Assembly: GCA_012934845.2 (NCBI GenBank)
Contig: WNNJ02002954.1
Location: 48,349-112,348, forward strand
DNA: 64,000 nucleotides
DNA from: Pomphorhynchus laevis
Lineage: Eukaryota > Acanthocephala > Palaeacanthocephala > Echinorhynchida > Pomphorhynchidae
Direction of reading: 5' to 3'
The notes beneath the pieces were generated by a model. The model did not search any database. It worked only from the letters and a program-made list of their open reading frames with translations, and had not been told where the DNA came from. The position numbers were made by a program, and so were the translations under genes. Positions 22,381-34,892 of this stretch are shown piece by piece. The stretch's first letter is position 1; every line of letters starts with the position of its first letter.

Positions 22381-25300
22381 TTCACCCCCACAATGTAGTC
22401 TTTATACCGAGAAGGTAAACGTCTTCACGTCGATTCGGAGCCTCGTTGTCAACGCCAGTGTCTTGATTTTTCATCTGTATTGTGTTAGTCTTCTTGGCAT
22501 CATTAAGTGTCGACACTTCGATAGAGCTTCCTTTGTGATCCATCACGTGATCGAGCGGTGTACCCGAGTTCATACAATCGTTTCTCGGAAATTCGCGGGC
22601 ATCGGTTATCGGATATTATCAGATAACGTATATTTGTCGCTATTTTTGTCTTTGTTCATCAAATGACGAGGATATCGAGCTAGATCCCGAGTTGAGACGG
22701 TACATTCGCGGTTACCGCCCGTGTTAATTATAGCGAATTTAGGGTTAGCATTAATCAAATGGGCTTTTTTTACAGACTCGCAGTACATAGAACCCGGTGT
22801 AAAGTTGCGAACCCAAACAGGTCCACTGCTGGTCAACCAATGAAGTATTCCGCTTGACATTGGGGGCGATTTTCTTTTAAAATTGAACATACGCTCTTGA
22901 GGGAGAGAATTTGTAGCAGTACATAGTAAGCTCCTTATTGATTGTGAAGCATCCGGTAGTGTGTCTTCCCATTTTGAGATCGGTTTGGATAGATCCTTCA
23001 GACGCAATCGTATTGTTCGCCAAAGTGAGCCATTTAGTCTCTCTACTTGCCCATTCCCTTGTGGGTGGTAAATACTAGAGTGAGTTAAAACTGTTTCTAT
23101 GCCCTGGTAGTAGTTTTGAAATTTTTTCGACGTGAACGCGAAACCCCTATCAATATGTATAGACGAATGAGCCCCAAATAGACTGACTATCTGACTTAAA
23201 CACTTGATAACGCCACTCGATGTCATATCACTACATGCAAACGCGAATGGGTAACGAATATATTCGTCAATAACCGTTAGCATATATCTATTTCGAGAAT
23301 CAGTGGGTAACGATCCTTTGAAATCGATCGACAACCTTTCAAAAGGCCTTTCAGAACGAATAAGGGTTGATTGGTTGGGTTTGTGAAACTGAGGCTTAAT
23401 TTCACTGCATGAGACACATTCCGATACGACTTGCCTAACATCAGAACTCGAGTACGGAAGATTCTGAGAACGTACAAAATGATATAATCTGGTAGTTCCA
23501 GTGTGACATAATGTCTGGGGAATTCGTTGAAGTTTGGATAGATCATTCGTATGCTGGGTAGTTGAACATGCGAACGCAACATCGCGCGACAGGGCTCGGC
23601 AGCTTCGTTTTGACTTCCTTGTCGGTAGATGACGTTAAAGTCGAATTCCGAAAGATCGAGTCGCCAGCGCATATTTTTTTCGTTTTTAATCTTACCATGG
23701 TGAAGTTTATCGAATATGAACGAAACGGAACGCTGGTCTGTGATTATATCGAATTGATTAGATGCCACATAGTGTCGTCAATATCGGACGCTCTCAACTA
23801 ACGCGTATGCTTTCTTTTCGATAGAAGACATTCGAATTGAAGAAGGCGCCAAAGTTTTCGAAACGAACGCAACAGGTCGAGATTGTTGAGAGAGGACAGC
23901 GCCAATTGCATATTCCGATGCATCTGTTTCTATAGTGAAACGTTTATCAAAATCTATAGGAGCCAGTCTAAATTCAAATGTCAGCGAAGGCACGCAAGGC
24001 GTCAATATTCAAATGGAATTCTTTGGTGCTTAACAATTTTACTCGTTTTGAAAACTGTGGAATCCATTTTGCGTAATGAGAGAATAGTCCGAGAATGTGT
24101 TTTAACCCCTTTTTCTCTGATGGAACTTTTAGATTCTTTAATGCCTCAACTCGTTTACTGTCATGACGTTTGATGTTACTGCCAATCTCATACCCTAAAA
24201 TACGGATAGTTTTTGCCTGAAATGCGCATTTCTCATAATTCAATGTGATGTTGTATTTTCTATATGCTTTAGTAAATTTCTCGAGATTTTCGTTATGCTC
24301 GTTTAAGTCCTTCCCGCAAATAACAACGTCATCCAAGTAGGCGTAAGTCCCATTTAGTGATTCGGTTTCGATAATCTGGTTAATAAGTCGCTGGAAAACT
24401 GAAACGGCATTGGTTAGTCCGAAAGGTACTCTTGTAAATTGATATAAACCGCCGTTTGCCTCAAATGCTGTAAATCGTCGCTCTTCTTCTCGTAGTTCAA
24501 CCTGATGGTATGCGTTTTTAAGATCTATCCGCGAAAATACGTTTTGGGTAGCCATTTTATCAATGAGATCATCTATGCGTGGTAGAGGATAAGCGTCTAG
24601 TTCTGTCAGTTGGTTTACAGCCTGAGAGTAATCAACTACTAGTCGACATTTATTATTTCTGAGAACAATCAACACCTGAGATCGCCAAGGAGACAGAAGG
24701 TTCGATTATTTGTTCTTTTAGCAAACTTTGGATTTCGAGCTTAATAAAAGCGAGATTTATAGGGGATTGTCTACGTGTAGGGGTAGTTATAGGCTTCCAA
24801 TAAATACAATCTGGGTGGAAGAGTTTCGGAGGTTCAATATTCATTGCATTGAGTGTACAAATGACGAGTGGATTTCACTTGGATTGCCACAATTTATGGT
24901 GGTGGACGAATGTTTGGACAAGAATGGCTGTCCTAATGCTAATGGACAACACAATCCCTCCATTACGATACTAACTGTAATTAGTAAGCCCTGTAGTTGT
25001 CTGTCGTTCGATTGTCTGCGAAGCAGTTCGGTTGTTCGACTGGATTACTGAAATTGTCTGTAAAGTCAATTTTCGGCCATTTCGTTGCTTAGTAAGACAA
25101 GCGCTCTCGAAATGTCTTTGTTTGTTGCAGTAATGACATGTAGCGTCACGAACAGGACAATTGAATCGCCGATGTGATCGTCCACCGCAGAAAATGCATT
25201 TACGCTAAGATTTTTGAACAAACGCTGAAGTTTAATCTCGAGAGGGAGTCGTAGAATCTCGGTGAATCGTCGAATGTATTTGAACTTTGTCTTGAGTTGT

Positions 25301-25743
25301 TGTCTTCCAGAAATGAAAGCATCGCAAATAATCACATTCCGGTGCTCCTCTAAACCCAAAGAATTGAATGTGCAGCGTCGAGCGAGGGATTCCAAATTAT
25401 CCATGTAATCCTTGACTGATTGATTATTCTTTTGCTTGGATGTATATAGCTTGTATCGGTCGAAGAGAGGATTTTAGGTTGCCGTGAACGATTTTGAAAG
25501 GATGTCCATTGCATCTTTAAACGTTTTACAAGCATGAACTCGCGCGAACAGCGCGTGTGAGAGATTATTCATAAAAATATCAAGCTTATCAGCGTCGGTA
25601 GGTGTTTCCAAACGAGCGATGAACGTGTCGAAACGATATCACCAGTGTTCCCATTGTTGTTGTGCATCGTCCGAATTGAGAAGTAGAGTAAGCTGTTCAG
25701 GCTTTAAATATCGCTCCATTAGTAATAACAATATTGAATAAAT

Positions 25744-25830
25744 TGAAATGAACCAAACTAGGCTTAATTCAACATCTAGAAATATGTAAAAGTAGAAACA
25801 TGTAAACAGTTCAGTTATTAATTCATAACA
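25744..25830 (-). repeat. LTR of the Ty3/gypsy fossil (5' copy)
   Basis: 87-bp partner of 22292-22380, followed by AGTCC at 25831-25835. Confidence 0.8.
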
Positions 25831-25835
25831 AGTCC

Positions 25836-27240
25836 TTTCAACTTTGTTGGTACTCGCTTGTCGCATAGGATGCCCGAGGTTTCCGCGAATTTCTCAGAGC
25901 ACTTTGTACCATCAGTTCAATCTACGGCGCAAATAAATTCGACATATTCGTCATGCTGCCCATGTATACGATATTGTCTCTTTTTCTATTTCGACTCCGT
26001 GCAATGTCAATCTTTCTGGACCCATATACAAGGTTGTGGTCCTGTTTATTTTTAATCCATTGTTCTCCAGTCTCTGACACCAACCTTTTAGCTGTTTTTC
26101 CAGTGTATCTAAGTTCTCAGCCGTAATGACCAGGTCATCTGGGAACATCATTGTCCATGGCGCTCTTGAATTAATCTGTGCAGTTCCCAAAACACACATC
26201 ACTGTCACAAATAAAAAAGGACTGATAGCCGAACCTTGATGGAGTCCTGTCGCTACTTGGAATTAGTCGTCTCGACAACCATGCACCGAATGCAAGTATA
26301 ACACTTTTCATACATAGATTTGATTGCACGAACGTATTGTTCAGGGTAGTTTTCTTTCTTAGGCATATCCAAACAAGGTCACGTGGCACTGTATCATAGG
26401 CTTTCTCCAAATCTAAAAATACACTATGCAGTGGTCGTTGTTTCTCGCTAAATTTCTCGTAAAGCTGCCTCAATACAAAAATCCCATCGGTATTGCTTCT
26501 ACCTGGCATAAACCCACGCTGTTTTTCGCTGATCGTGATTTCTTCTCTGATTCTGTTGCCCACAACTCTCTTTCACAGTTTCATTATGTGTTGAAAGAGC
26601 TTTGTTAGTAGTTGGATCCCAAACAATCCTAAAGCTTTCCACACTTTAATCGAAATATTATCTGGACCCACGCTTTTACCAATTCTCATCTTCTTCATTT
26701 GCGACGATACATCATCGCAAGATTACGGTCGAACGACATGGTTATTGGGACACGCTTATTCATGAGGTAAAGAAGAATTCGCTGTATTCAGCAGTTTTCC
26801 GAAATACTCTTTCCATCTCATTTGGATATTATCATTTCTACCAAGGATTCTTTCTGAACTGTCCTTGATGATTCTAGTTAGTACAATATCCTTCGATTTT
26901 TTATCTCTGATTCTAGCTAACTTGAATATGAATATGGAAATTTTTCCATTATCCTTTTCGAGTTTATCACATATGCTCCGATCAGCTTCCATCTTTGCCA
27001 TTAAACACTTGCGTGTCACATATTTCTTGGCCTGCTTGTACGCCTCTTTATTATCAACCGTTGGATCAAAATACTGTTTCTTTTTGGCTGCCTTTTTTCG
27101 ACTAACGGCATCTTTAACTGTCTGATTCCACCACCAAGCCTCCTAATTTTGCGATGGTTTTCCTGATGATAGTCCAAAAATTGTCTTCGATTCTTTAATG
27201 ATGATTGCGGCCGTTTTATTCCATCAGACTTCAGAATCCC
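25836..27240 (-). mobile_element. LINE (lineage J), RT and upstream linker
   Basis: Minus strand: linker KDAVSRKKAAKKKQYFD and MTRKCLMAKMEADRSI (27130-26756), RT with EKQRGFMPGRSNTDGIFVLR, SVFLDLEKAYDTVPRDLVW, then FPDDLVITAENLDTLEKQL and LKINRTTTLYM. It runs straight into the LTR element at 25835. The catalytic block reads FPDD where YADD-type is expected. RT is split by several frame breaks. The endonuclease is missing, so the copy is 5' truncated near 27240. Confidence 0.75.
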
Positions 27241-27289
27241 TCATCTCATCGAATACGTGATGAGATGCCCCGGTGTTTTCTGGAAAAAT

Positions 27290-27600
27290 GTATTGACTAA
27301 ACCATTTAAGACTAAATATAAAAATAATATAATATAAGAACTCACCGACAATACTAGATAGAGCCTCAAAGGCTAGTGATAAGAAATGGTTGGCGTAATA
27401 TGTTCCAACCCTGGCAGAGGCTTTCGGAATTTGATGTTCGCATGAACAATGATTGAAAAATAGATACACTGACACGTAATATACTTGGCACGAAAACTTA
27501 TTCCGACAAAACTGGTAAATGCTTGTTCCGAGAACTATTTGTTCCAAATAATGCATTAGAAATTGAAACAATGAATTTAAATACCGAAAATATTTTATTT
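27290..27600 (-). other. Possible host exon(s), unrecognised
   Basis: A minus-strand open stretch of about 100 codons ends ANHFLSLAFEALSSIV followed by a good splice donor GTGAGT near 27341. About 34 bases downstream a T-rich AG is followed by an in-phase VLNGLVNTFFQKTPGHLI and a stop. Complexity is higher than in the flanks. No family recognised; it may be an exon with a very short intron, or the edge of the neighbouring LINE. Confidence 0.25.
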
Positions 27601-28035
27601 TACAGTATAGTAATTCATAATTTCAAGCTTCTTCCGGCTTTATCATACGCTTAGTTTTCACATCATTTAGATAGGTCACATATCAAATCTTGCAAGGGAG
27701 CGCTTTACGCGTAACGCACATGTAATATTTTATATTTGCCCAGATTTTAGCTTTAAAGTGAATTTAAAAACAAGAGTATTATGGTGAGTTTAAGATCAAT
27801 GCAAATTAAGATGTCGATTATATCAATTAAATATTCTAAACTTGGAACCAAACTGATCAAAATAAGGACATCATGGCTTTGAATTTCGCTAGGTGCTGGG
27901 CACCGCTTTTCGGCATCTTATTTTCTAAACTAGTACACTTATTGAACCCTTTTGCTTATTTGTAAAAGATATTAAATTTTTATTACAAATCATATATTTA
28001 ATTTAAAAATATACAAATATATTTTAATATTGAAA
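27601..28035. other. No feature seen
   Basis: AT-rich sequence without a recognisable gene or repeat between the possible exon and the LINE scrap downstream. Confidence 0.5.
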
Positions 28036-28039
28036 CATT

Positions 28040-28780
28040 TAATCGATGGCACCAGGATATTAGAAGATGAAGATGGGAGAGAAAAGACGTTATCTCCCAT
28101 CACGCCATGAAAACGGGAGAGGCGTTTGTAGGTAGAAGAAAGAGTTGGAGGCAGAAATGTTGATATTGTGTATGCGATGAGCGGGTGCATGAGCGTAGAT
28201 GAGTATGTCATCTGCGTATTTAATGACGTTAATGGAGTAAGGTTTGGTAAAAGGATAGATCGCAATGGAGAAGAGAGAAAATCAGGAGACCTAGAACTAA
28301 ACTTTGTGGGCCGTCGCAGAAAAATGGATGGGAAGGGAGGATGATGAATTAGAACTTGCGCTAAAAGAATGGTCGAATTGATCTGAGGAAACCCATGCTA
28401 CGTGGAGGAAGAAAAGCCGTAATCATAACGAAGGCGAGAAAGGAGGATGGAGTGGTCGACTATTTCGAAGGCGTAGAAGAGGTCGAGGGAGATGAGAACA
28501 CTATATAGAGCCTTGTCTCGATAAATGAGTAAGTCGTTGTTAAGTTTCATACAGGCGATTTCGGTGGAGTGATGAGAGCGAAAAGCGGATTGAAAAAGAT
28601 GGTTCAGATGTGATAAAGAGAAATAAACGTTAATCTGTAAAAGGGGTATCGATGAGCATATGGATTTAAATATGGGGTTAGGCAGTGGATCGGTAAGTAA
28701 GGTTTTGTTGGGCAAGACATGAGGACAAATGAGACTTTGGCGGATGAGACAGGGAGAAAACATGGCAAATGTTTGTTTGT
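28040..28780 (-). mobile_element. L2-like LINE scrap with internal deletion
   Basis: Minus strand: LPNKTLLTDPLPNPIFKSIC, then directly LLQINVY, FQSAFRSHHSTEIACMK, LDLFYAFEIVDHSILL and KYADD near 28216. The piece between CSS and LLQINVY, about 65 codons in lineage B, is deleted. It resembles lineages B and C but is more diverged, so it is an older copy. Confidence 0.7.
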
Positions 28781-28789
28781 CGCTATATA

Positions 28790-29250
28790 AATAATTCATA
28801 TAAAAACAATGTAAATAAGATCCAAAAAAACTATCAGTTTTAAAATGTAATCTAAAACTGGGAAATTGTTGGCCTAATGAAAGTGCTCGGTGGTCCAGTG
28901 TCTGCCCATATGTGTTATAATACACGATATATTATCTATTAATCGGATTATAAAATTGATCGGTTAATAATTTATTGTTATTTATTGTTATTGTTATATT
29001 ATATGTAAAACATTATTACATATTTATTTAATCTTTATCTGAATCATCCGAATATTATTAATAATAAATTTTAAACTCTGAAGTGATGATTTTTTATGGA
29101 TTGACACTAAATAATATTCTATCAATTAATATCCTTTAATTGAAACTAGACCTGCAGTATTTCCTTAGTTTTGTCTAATTAAAAAACCAGACTCAGTAAC
29201 TGAAAATTGAATTTGACTCTTTGAATTTATTTCTAACTGATTCCAATTAA
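28790..29250. other. AT-rich spacer
   Basis: Low-complexity AT-rich DNA; no gene, repeat family or promoter recognised. Confidence 0.5.
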
Positions 29251-29269
29251 ATATTCCTGCTAATTGTTT

Positions 29270-29667
29270 CCGCCTTCAGATCCATCCTCTCGTCTATTGT
29301 TCCTGCGGATAAACCATCCTTTTTCAAGGACATTTCTCCAGTCGCATTCATCCGTCTAAACAAATCTTCTCAATCTAATCCTTCCCAGCCCCCTCTCCTA
29401 AAAATTGTTTTCAAGCATCGCTCTCACGCGTCCTCTGTCCTCTCTCAACGTTTCAAACTCATGTCATCTTCAACCACTCGAATTTTCCCCGATCGCGCCC
29501 CTTCCGAAATCGCTCAAATCTCTTCAGCCCGCATCGAAAAACGTCGTCGCGAGGAAAACGGCGAAACTTCACTCGCCATCCGAAACATAGACGGAAATTT
29601 TCAAATTGTCCACACCCGTCCAAAAATTCGATGGCGCTCCATCTCTCCTATGTGTCTTCTCCACTAG
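29270..29667 (+). pseudogene. ORF1 C-terminal part, lineage B LINE
   Basis: An open stretch reads FKDISPVAFIRLNKSS, VFKHRSHASSVLSQRFKLMS, IFPDRAPSEIAQISSARIEK and HTRPKIRWRSISP. The same order occurs in the lineage C copy at 40500-40900. It overlaps ORF2 by 37 bases in another frame. The N-terminal part, where lineage C has a PHD-like cysteine cluster, is absent. Presumed RNA-binding chaperone of the LINE particle by analogy with other LINE ORF1 proteins. Confidence 0.6.
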
Positions 29668-32526
29668 TCTCTTTCGCCACAGCACACGGTTTCCGCCTCG
29701 GTCTCCTCAACACTAGATCTATTCTCAATAAATCCGATCTTATCCTCAACCTATTCACCAAGCAATCCATCGATCTCTTCTGCCTCACCGAATCCTGGCA
29801 CTCAGATTCCGACGACCTCTCCATTCGCCGTCTGCTCTCTGCCGGTTGCTCCCTAGTCGAATCCGCCCGCCCCCTCAGCTCATGCCCTTCTAAATCCTCT
29901 AATCATGGCGGCATCGTCGCATTCGCGCGTCACCCAGCGTCTCTTCGCAAAATCAATCCCCCTTTCAGTCCTTGCTCTTTTGAATTGCTCACTTGTCGTT
30001 ATTCTAACCCGATCACTCTAGATCTCGCCATTGTATACCGTCCTGGTTCATCAGCTCCTACAGCCTTATTTTTTACCGAACTCGCTGACCTCCTTTCTCA
30101 TTGTTCTTTGTCCTCAATCCCTTCACTCGTTCTAGGCGACTTCAATATCCGCCTAGACCGCCCCTCTTCCACAGATTCCATCCGCTTCATCAACATTCTA
30201 TCCAACTACAATTACAAACTAATCTCCACTGCCCCCACACATATACTTGGCGGGGCACTCGACATCATCGCTGTCCCCGATCATTTTGCTGCCCACACCT
30301 CACTGTCCATCTCTGATCCTGGTCTATCCGATCACTTTCTTATCACCCTTGATCTCGCTCGCAACCACACCCCTCCTCACACACCTACAATCCTACGTCG
30401 CCCTTGGAGAAATCTTGACCTCTCCCTTCTCCGCTCTGCCTTACTCAAATCGTCTCTATCATTACCCACAATAACATATTCATCTCCTCACGATCTCGCC
30501 TTTCTTTTCGACTCTGAACTCACATCCACTCTCGATATTCTCTTGCCCTTCAAGTCTAACCCACACAATCGCTTGCACCGTGCCCCATGGTTTGACATCC
30601 AATGCCTACTCTCAAAGCGTCGACTCCGCCATGCTTTTCGAGTCTATCACCGCTCTCTCAGACGCGATTTCCGCTCGATCACTTCGTCTTTCCGTGATTC
30701 CTATCTTGCTCTTCGCCGGTCTCATCTCAACCTACTACGTACCAAATGCAACTCCTTCTGGCAGCATAAAATCATCACTTCATTCAACTCTAAGACTCTC
30801 TGGCATACTTTTAACTCAATCCTTGCTCGCTCCTCTACGCCTTGCAACATCAATGCTAATGATTATTCGTCATTTCTCCAGACTAAAGTATCCACGCTGC
30901 TCTCTCACACCCCGGTCTCCATCCTATCCCACTCTGCCCAGTCTACTCTCATCCTTCCCGAACTCTTTCATCTTCTCCCTGTATCACCTACAGAAGTATC
31001 ATCTGTCCTCATGTCCTTGCCCAACAAAACCTCACCTGCCGATCCCCTGCCTACCCACATATTAAAATCTATATGCTCATCGATATCCCCATTTCTCACA
31101 ACCTTGTTTAACTCGTCCATCCGCAGTCGTATCTTCCCTTCACACTGGAAATCCGCAATCGTTCGTCCCCTCCTTAAGAAACAATCGCTCGACCCTCCCT
31201 TCCTTCTAGCTATCGCCCCATTTCACTACTCCCTACTCTTTCTAAGCTCTTAGAACGCCTCATCTTAATACAAATCAACGCTTATCTCTCCTCATCCAAT
31301 CTGTACCCTCCTTTCCAATCCGCTTTCCGCTCTAATCACTCGACAGAAATCGCATGCATAAAAGTGTACAACGACTTACTCATTTCTCGAGACAAGGCTC
31401 TATATAGTGTTCTCATCTCCCTCGACCTCTCCTCCGCATTCGACATTGTCGACCACTCCGTCCTCCTTTCTCGCCTTCGTTATGATTACGGCTTTTCTTC
31501 CTCCTCCGTAGCTTGGTTCGCCTCATATCTATCCGACCGTTCCTTTCGCGTCTGTTCTAATTCATCATCCTCCCCTCCCATCCCTATTTTTTGCGGGGTT
31601 CCACAAGGTTCAGTCCTAGGTCCCCTGCTTTTCTCTCTTTTGCTTGGCGATCTCTCTCCATTTATCAAACCTTACTCCTTTAACGTCATGCAATACGCCG
31701 ATGACATTCTAATCTATGCTCATGCACCCGCACATCGCATACACGACATCGCCATTTCTGCCTCCAACTCTCTTTCTTCTATCTACAAGCGTCTCTCCAA
31801 TCTCCATCTCGTTCTAAACGCCGAAAAGTCCAAAATAATGTGGATCCTTCCCCGTAAACCAAGCGTATCTCCTCCCATTGTATCTTTTGCCTCATCGATC
31901 ATCCCTGTAGTCCACAATCTCACTTTCTTAGGCTTCTATTTCGATGATCACCTTTCCCTTAAACCCTTCGTCCGTGACAAGGTCCGCTCGTCTAACTTAA
32001 TTCTTCGTGACATCCGCCGTATCCGCCCCCTTATCGACTTCCGTTCTTGTATGTCTCTTCTTTCATCGCTTCTTTTCCTAAAATCGATTACTGCCTTAGC
32101 CTTTTCGCCAATTCTCCAAAATCCATCATCCTACCCCTACAACGAATAATCAACACCGCCGTTCGAGTGCTCTTTCGCCTCCGTCGCTTCGACCACACAT
32201 CCACATATTTTGCCCAACTCTCCTGGCCCACCATCCACATCCGCATCAAACTCCGCCTTCTTCTCATTACTTTTCGTCTCATCGCTGTCGGCTCCCCATC
32301 GTTCATCAACCTTCCTTTCTTAGACGATACTCGCCCCACCTCGCTATCGCTTCGTTCCTGTCATACCCTCTTACTCCACGTTCCTAATTACTCCAACAAC
32401 TACGGTCTCCGATCCTTCCTCGTCGTCGCCTCACTCGCCTGGAATCAACTCCCTCTCGACGTCCGCCGCGCTCCCTCTTTTATCACATTCAAACACCTCC
32501 TCCGTTCACACCTTCTCGACGCCTGA
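29631..32526 (+). pseudogene. ORF2 (APE endonuclease + RT) of lineage B LINE
   Basis: Starts at ATGGCGCTCC. Endonuclease: GLLNTRSILNKSDLIL, CLTESWHSDSDDLS, VLGDFNIRLDRP, GLSDHFLI. RT: TSPADPLPTHILKSICS, RPLLKKQSLD, SLDLSSAFDIVDHSVLL, GVPQGSVLGPLLF, QYADDILIYAHAP. C-terminus ends HLLRSHLLDA. Two single-base frame breaks (near 31190 and 32090) split it; otherwise it is open over about 965 codons, so it is a young copy. Role: nicks target DNA and copies LINE RNA into it. Confidence 0.85.
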
Positions 32527-32544
32527 TTCACAGTTTTGTTTTTG

Positions 32545-32605
32545 TTGTGGTCATGTAAGCGTGCGCTGGCACGCATTTGCCACCTTAAAATAAATCTTTT
32601 TTTTA
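32545..32605 (+). other. 3' stem-loop of lineage B LINE
   Basis: GCGTGC-GCTG-GCACGC followed by ATTTGCCAC and AAATAAAT. Lineage C has GCGTAC-AGCTT-GTACGC at the same place, a paired base change. Probably the RT recognition signal. Confidence 0.65.
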
Positions 32606-32744
32606 ATTACAGATTAGTTCTCTCTAAATATTGAAAATAAAATCAATTTTTATGGTGTTCCTTGTACCATCTGCAATTGGGTTCTAGAATTCTTTAGCCG
32701 ACGTTTCTGCGGAGTTAGAGTAGGGATCCACATTTCCACAACAA

Positions 32745-34640
32745 GATATTATTATTAGTATACAACAGCCGATGAGCGGTGGCTCGTTTGGATGTATCTT
32801 AATGTAAAAGTACAATGTCAGTAAAACAAAAAGCAATCCAGAACAGGTTCGACTTACTATGAGAGCGATACACTATTCAACGCACTCCGAAATTCTCGTA
32901 TGTTCCGGCACTCAATTGCAGATGTGGAGCCTGTTCCAACTATTTATTGCCCGATCTCTGATATCCTGATAATGCCAATGAACTTTTCTACGATGTTTGA
33001 GCGTTAGTCGATGTCCACGTAACTGTTCGGAGTTGCGTAGGCAATACTTGATGTTGAGGGTATGAGTGGGCGATAAAATTGCCCTCCGAATTAGCATAAG
33101 ATCAGCTTTTACCAAACTTTCACAAACCGTTGAAACACCTAGGATTTCTGACTTATGGTCAAATGGCAGGTCTTTGACAGCGGGAACAAGACGAGTAGCG
33201 ACCGGAGAATCGATTCGTAAGCCATAATGTTCTTGTGCATATGTGGATACGCTGCGGGAGATGCGTAGAGCATGCGAGATTCGATAAGGGCCTTGTATAT
33301 TATTCTGCAGCTACATACCTCTAGTGATCCAAAAGATCGTTTAATGATGCCAATAGTACGACGGCAATTGGCCGGAACTTTATTTATGTAGATACCCCTA
33401 AATCATCGATTTTATCTGTAGAATCAATCGACATGTTTTCAATTTGATAAGATCGACAAATATCTGGGGAGCCGATCCGCATATGTCTACATTTAGTCCC
33501 ATTTATCATCAGCCCATTGAATATACACCATTTATTTATGGAATCCTTGTCTTTTTGAAGAGTGCTAACATCGGATTCATCAATGATTAACCTCCAAACT
33601 TTAAGATCATCTGCATAGTTAACACATTCCGACGTTAAGCTGTTTGTGATATCATTTACATATATATATATTAAAGAGAGTCGGACTTATGACCAATCTC
33701 AGCGAAACGCATGTCGTCATCTTTGAGTAATCAGAAAGATAATGACTTATACGTACTACAAACGAACGGTTGCTTACGAATGATATAATCCAGCGTAACA
33801 AAGTGCCCCGTACACCAATATTAGATAATTTGTTTACTAGCAAATTGGGAATAACTCTATTGAATGCTTTCGATAAGTCTATAAATATCACATCTACTTT
33901 AGAACCACTCCTCATTATATCCACCCAGTTTGCTCTCGCTTTTACAAGGTTAGTTACAGTTGAGCGATTTGGCCTAAATCCATGTTGACTGGGGCTGAGG
34001 CGATTGTTAGCTTCAACGAAAGCGCTAAGGTGACGAAGAATCAATTTTTCTAATACCTTACAAGCTAAAGATGTTAGACTGATGTGACGGTAGTTGGAAA
34101 CCTGGGATTTATCACCTCTCTTGGAAATTGGACGTACAATAGCCTTAGTCCAATCAGATGGTAGATAACCTGTGTTTAGTGATCTTCTAAAAATAGCAGC
34201 TAAGGGAACGTATATTGCATGGGCCAATTCCTTTTAGAGTATTGGAGGTATATGGTCAGGATCTGACGCTGCGTTGCGGGGTAATTTAAATAGCTTTTGC
34301 AGTCCCTCTTCATCGCTAAATTCAATGTTAGACATGACTACTCTAGGTAGAAGTACATTGTGTTTAGTTTGGATTATACCATCGGGGATTGACACTCTAT
34401 CTTCTTTGATAGCGAAATAGTCCATAAAATGAGCAGCTACATCAGTTGAGGAGGTAAAGATTGACCCATTTTCGGCCAATAGGTATGAACAATCTGTCGA
34501 GTGTATAAAACGTGGAAGTATGCTTTTGAAAGCCACCTAAGGCTTGTTATGAGTGGACCAGCATTTATTTGAAATGAAATTGCGCTTTGTCTGTTTTTAC
34601 CAGAATAGAAACCGTATTCCTGCAATGACGGTAGTGTTTA
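32745..34640 (-). mobile_element. CR1-like LINE (lineage D), broken
   Basis: Minus strand: upstream linker 34536-34234 (LFKLPRNAASDPDHIPPIL), RT 34227-33652 (WTKAIVRPISKRGDKSQVSN, HGFRPNRSTVTNLVKARANW, IFIDLSKAFNRV), then a YADDLKVW region near 33620 and KWCIFNGLMINGTKC; C-terminal piece RGHRLTLKHRRKVHWHYQDI (33115-32912). The 3' end near 32745 has a (TAA)n-like tail. It lies head to head with the plus-strand copy starting at 34640. Several frame breaks. Confidence 0.7.
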
Positions 34641-34892
34641 AAAGAGAGTTCACCTTTTATTAATATATGCAAATTGTAGAGTCTATCAGGGTACTGTATT
34701 GGGTCCCCTTCTTTTTATCACATTTCTAAATGACTTATTATTACGTATTCAAAACCCGTACTTACCCTTTGCCAATGATATAAAACTATGGTGCTTTAGA
34801 GATAATATACTGGATGCTAATTTGTTGCAGAACGACTTTGACCGCATTTATGAATGGAGTGAAGCAACACAGATGAAGTTAAATATAACATT
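34640..34892 (+). mobile_element. CR1-like LINE (lineage A relative), RT palm, left half
   Basis: VYQGTVLGPLLFITFLNDLL and LPFANDIKLW (catalytic block with N for D), then DFDRIYEWSEATQMKLN. The element continues at 37377 beyond a nested lineage C insertion. Confidence 0.75.

Larger units (their letters stand above)
22287..25835 (-). mobile_element. Ty3/gypsy LTR retrotransposon fossil with very short LTRs
   Basis: LTR-like repeats at 22292-22380 (89 bp) and 25744-25830 (87 bp), TG...CA bounded and alike except for roughly ten differences by eye, are flanked by AGTCC on both sides. Parts on the minus strand: gag-like region about 25718-25066, RT about 24840-23974 (DDVVICGKDLNEH, RIDLKNAYHQVEL), RNase H about 24005-23300, integrase about 23334-22620 (HPQGNGQVERLNGSLW). 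A purine-rich tract abuts the 3' LTR; no clear tRNA primer site follows the 5' LTR. The copy is broken, with several breaks, and of moderate age judging from LTR divergence. It sits inside lineage J LINE. Confidence 0.85.
29255..32605 (+). mobile_element. L2-like LINE (lineage B), long copy
   Basis: Contains the C-terminal part of ORF1 (29270-29667), all of ORF2 (29631-32526) and the 3' UTR with GCGTGC-GCTG-GCACGC stem-loop and an AAATAAATC-T-rich end. Highly similar to the nested minus copy at 11863-14327. The 5' part of ORF1 is missing, so it is 5' truncated. No clear target duplication found. Confidence 0.85.

Noticed and set aside
30247-31065. Open frames overlapping lineage B ORF2 in other frames (and mirror frames at 13402-14220)
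   Set aside because: Shadows of the endonuclease/RT frame; low-complexity composition and no independent support.
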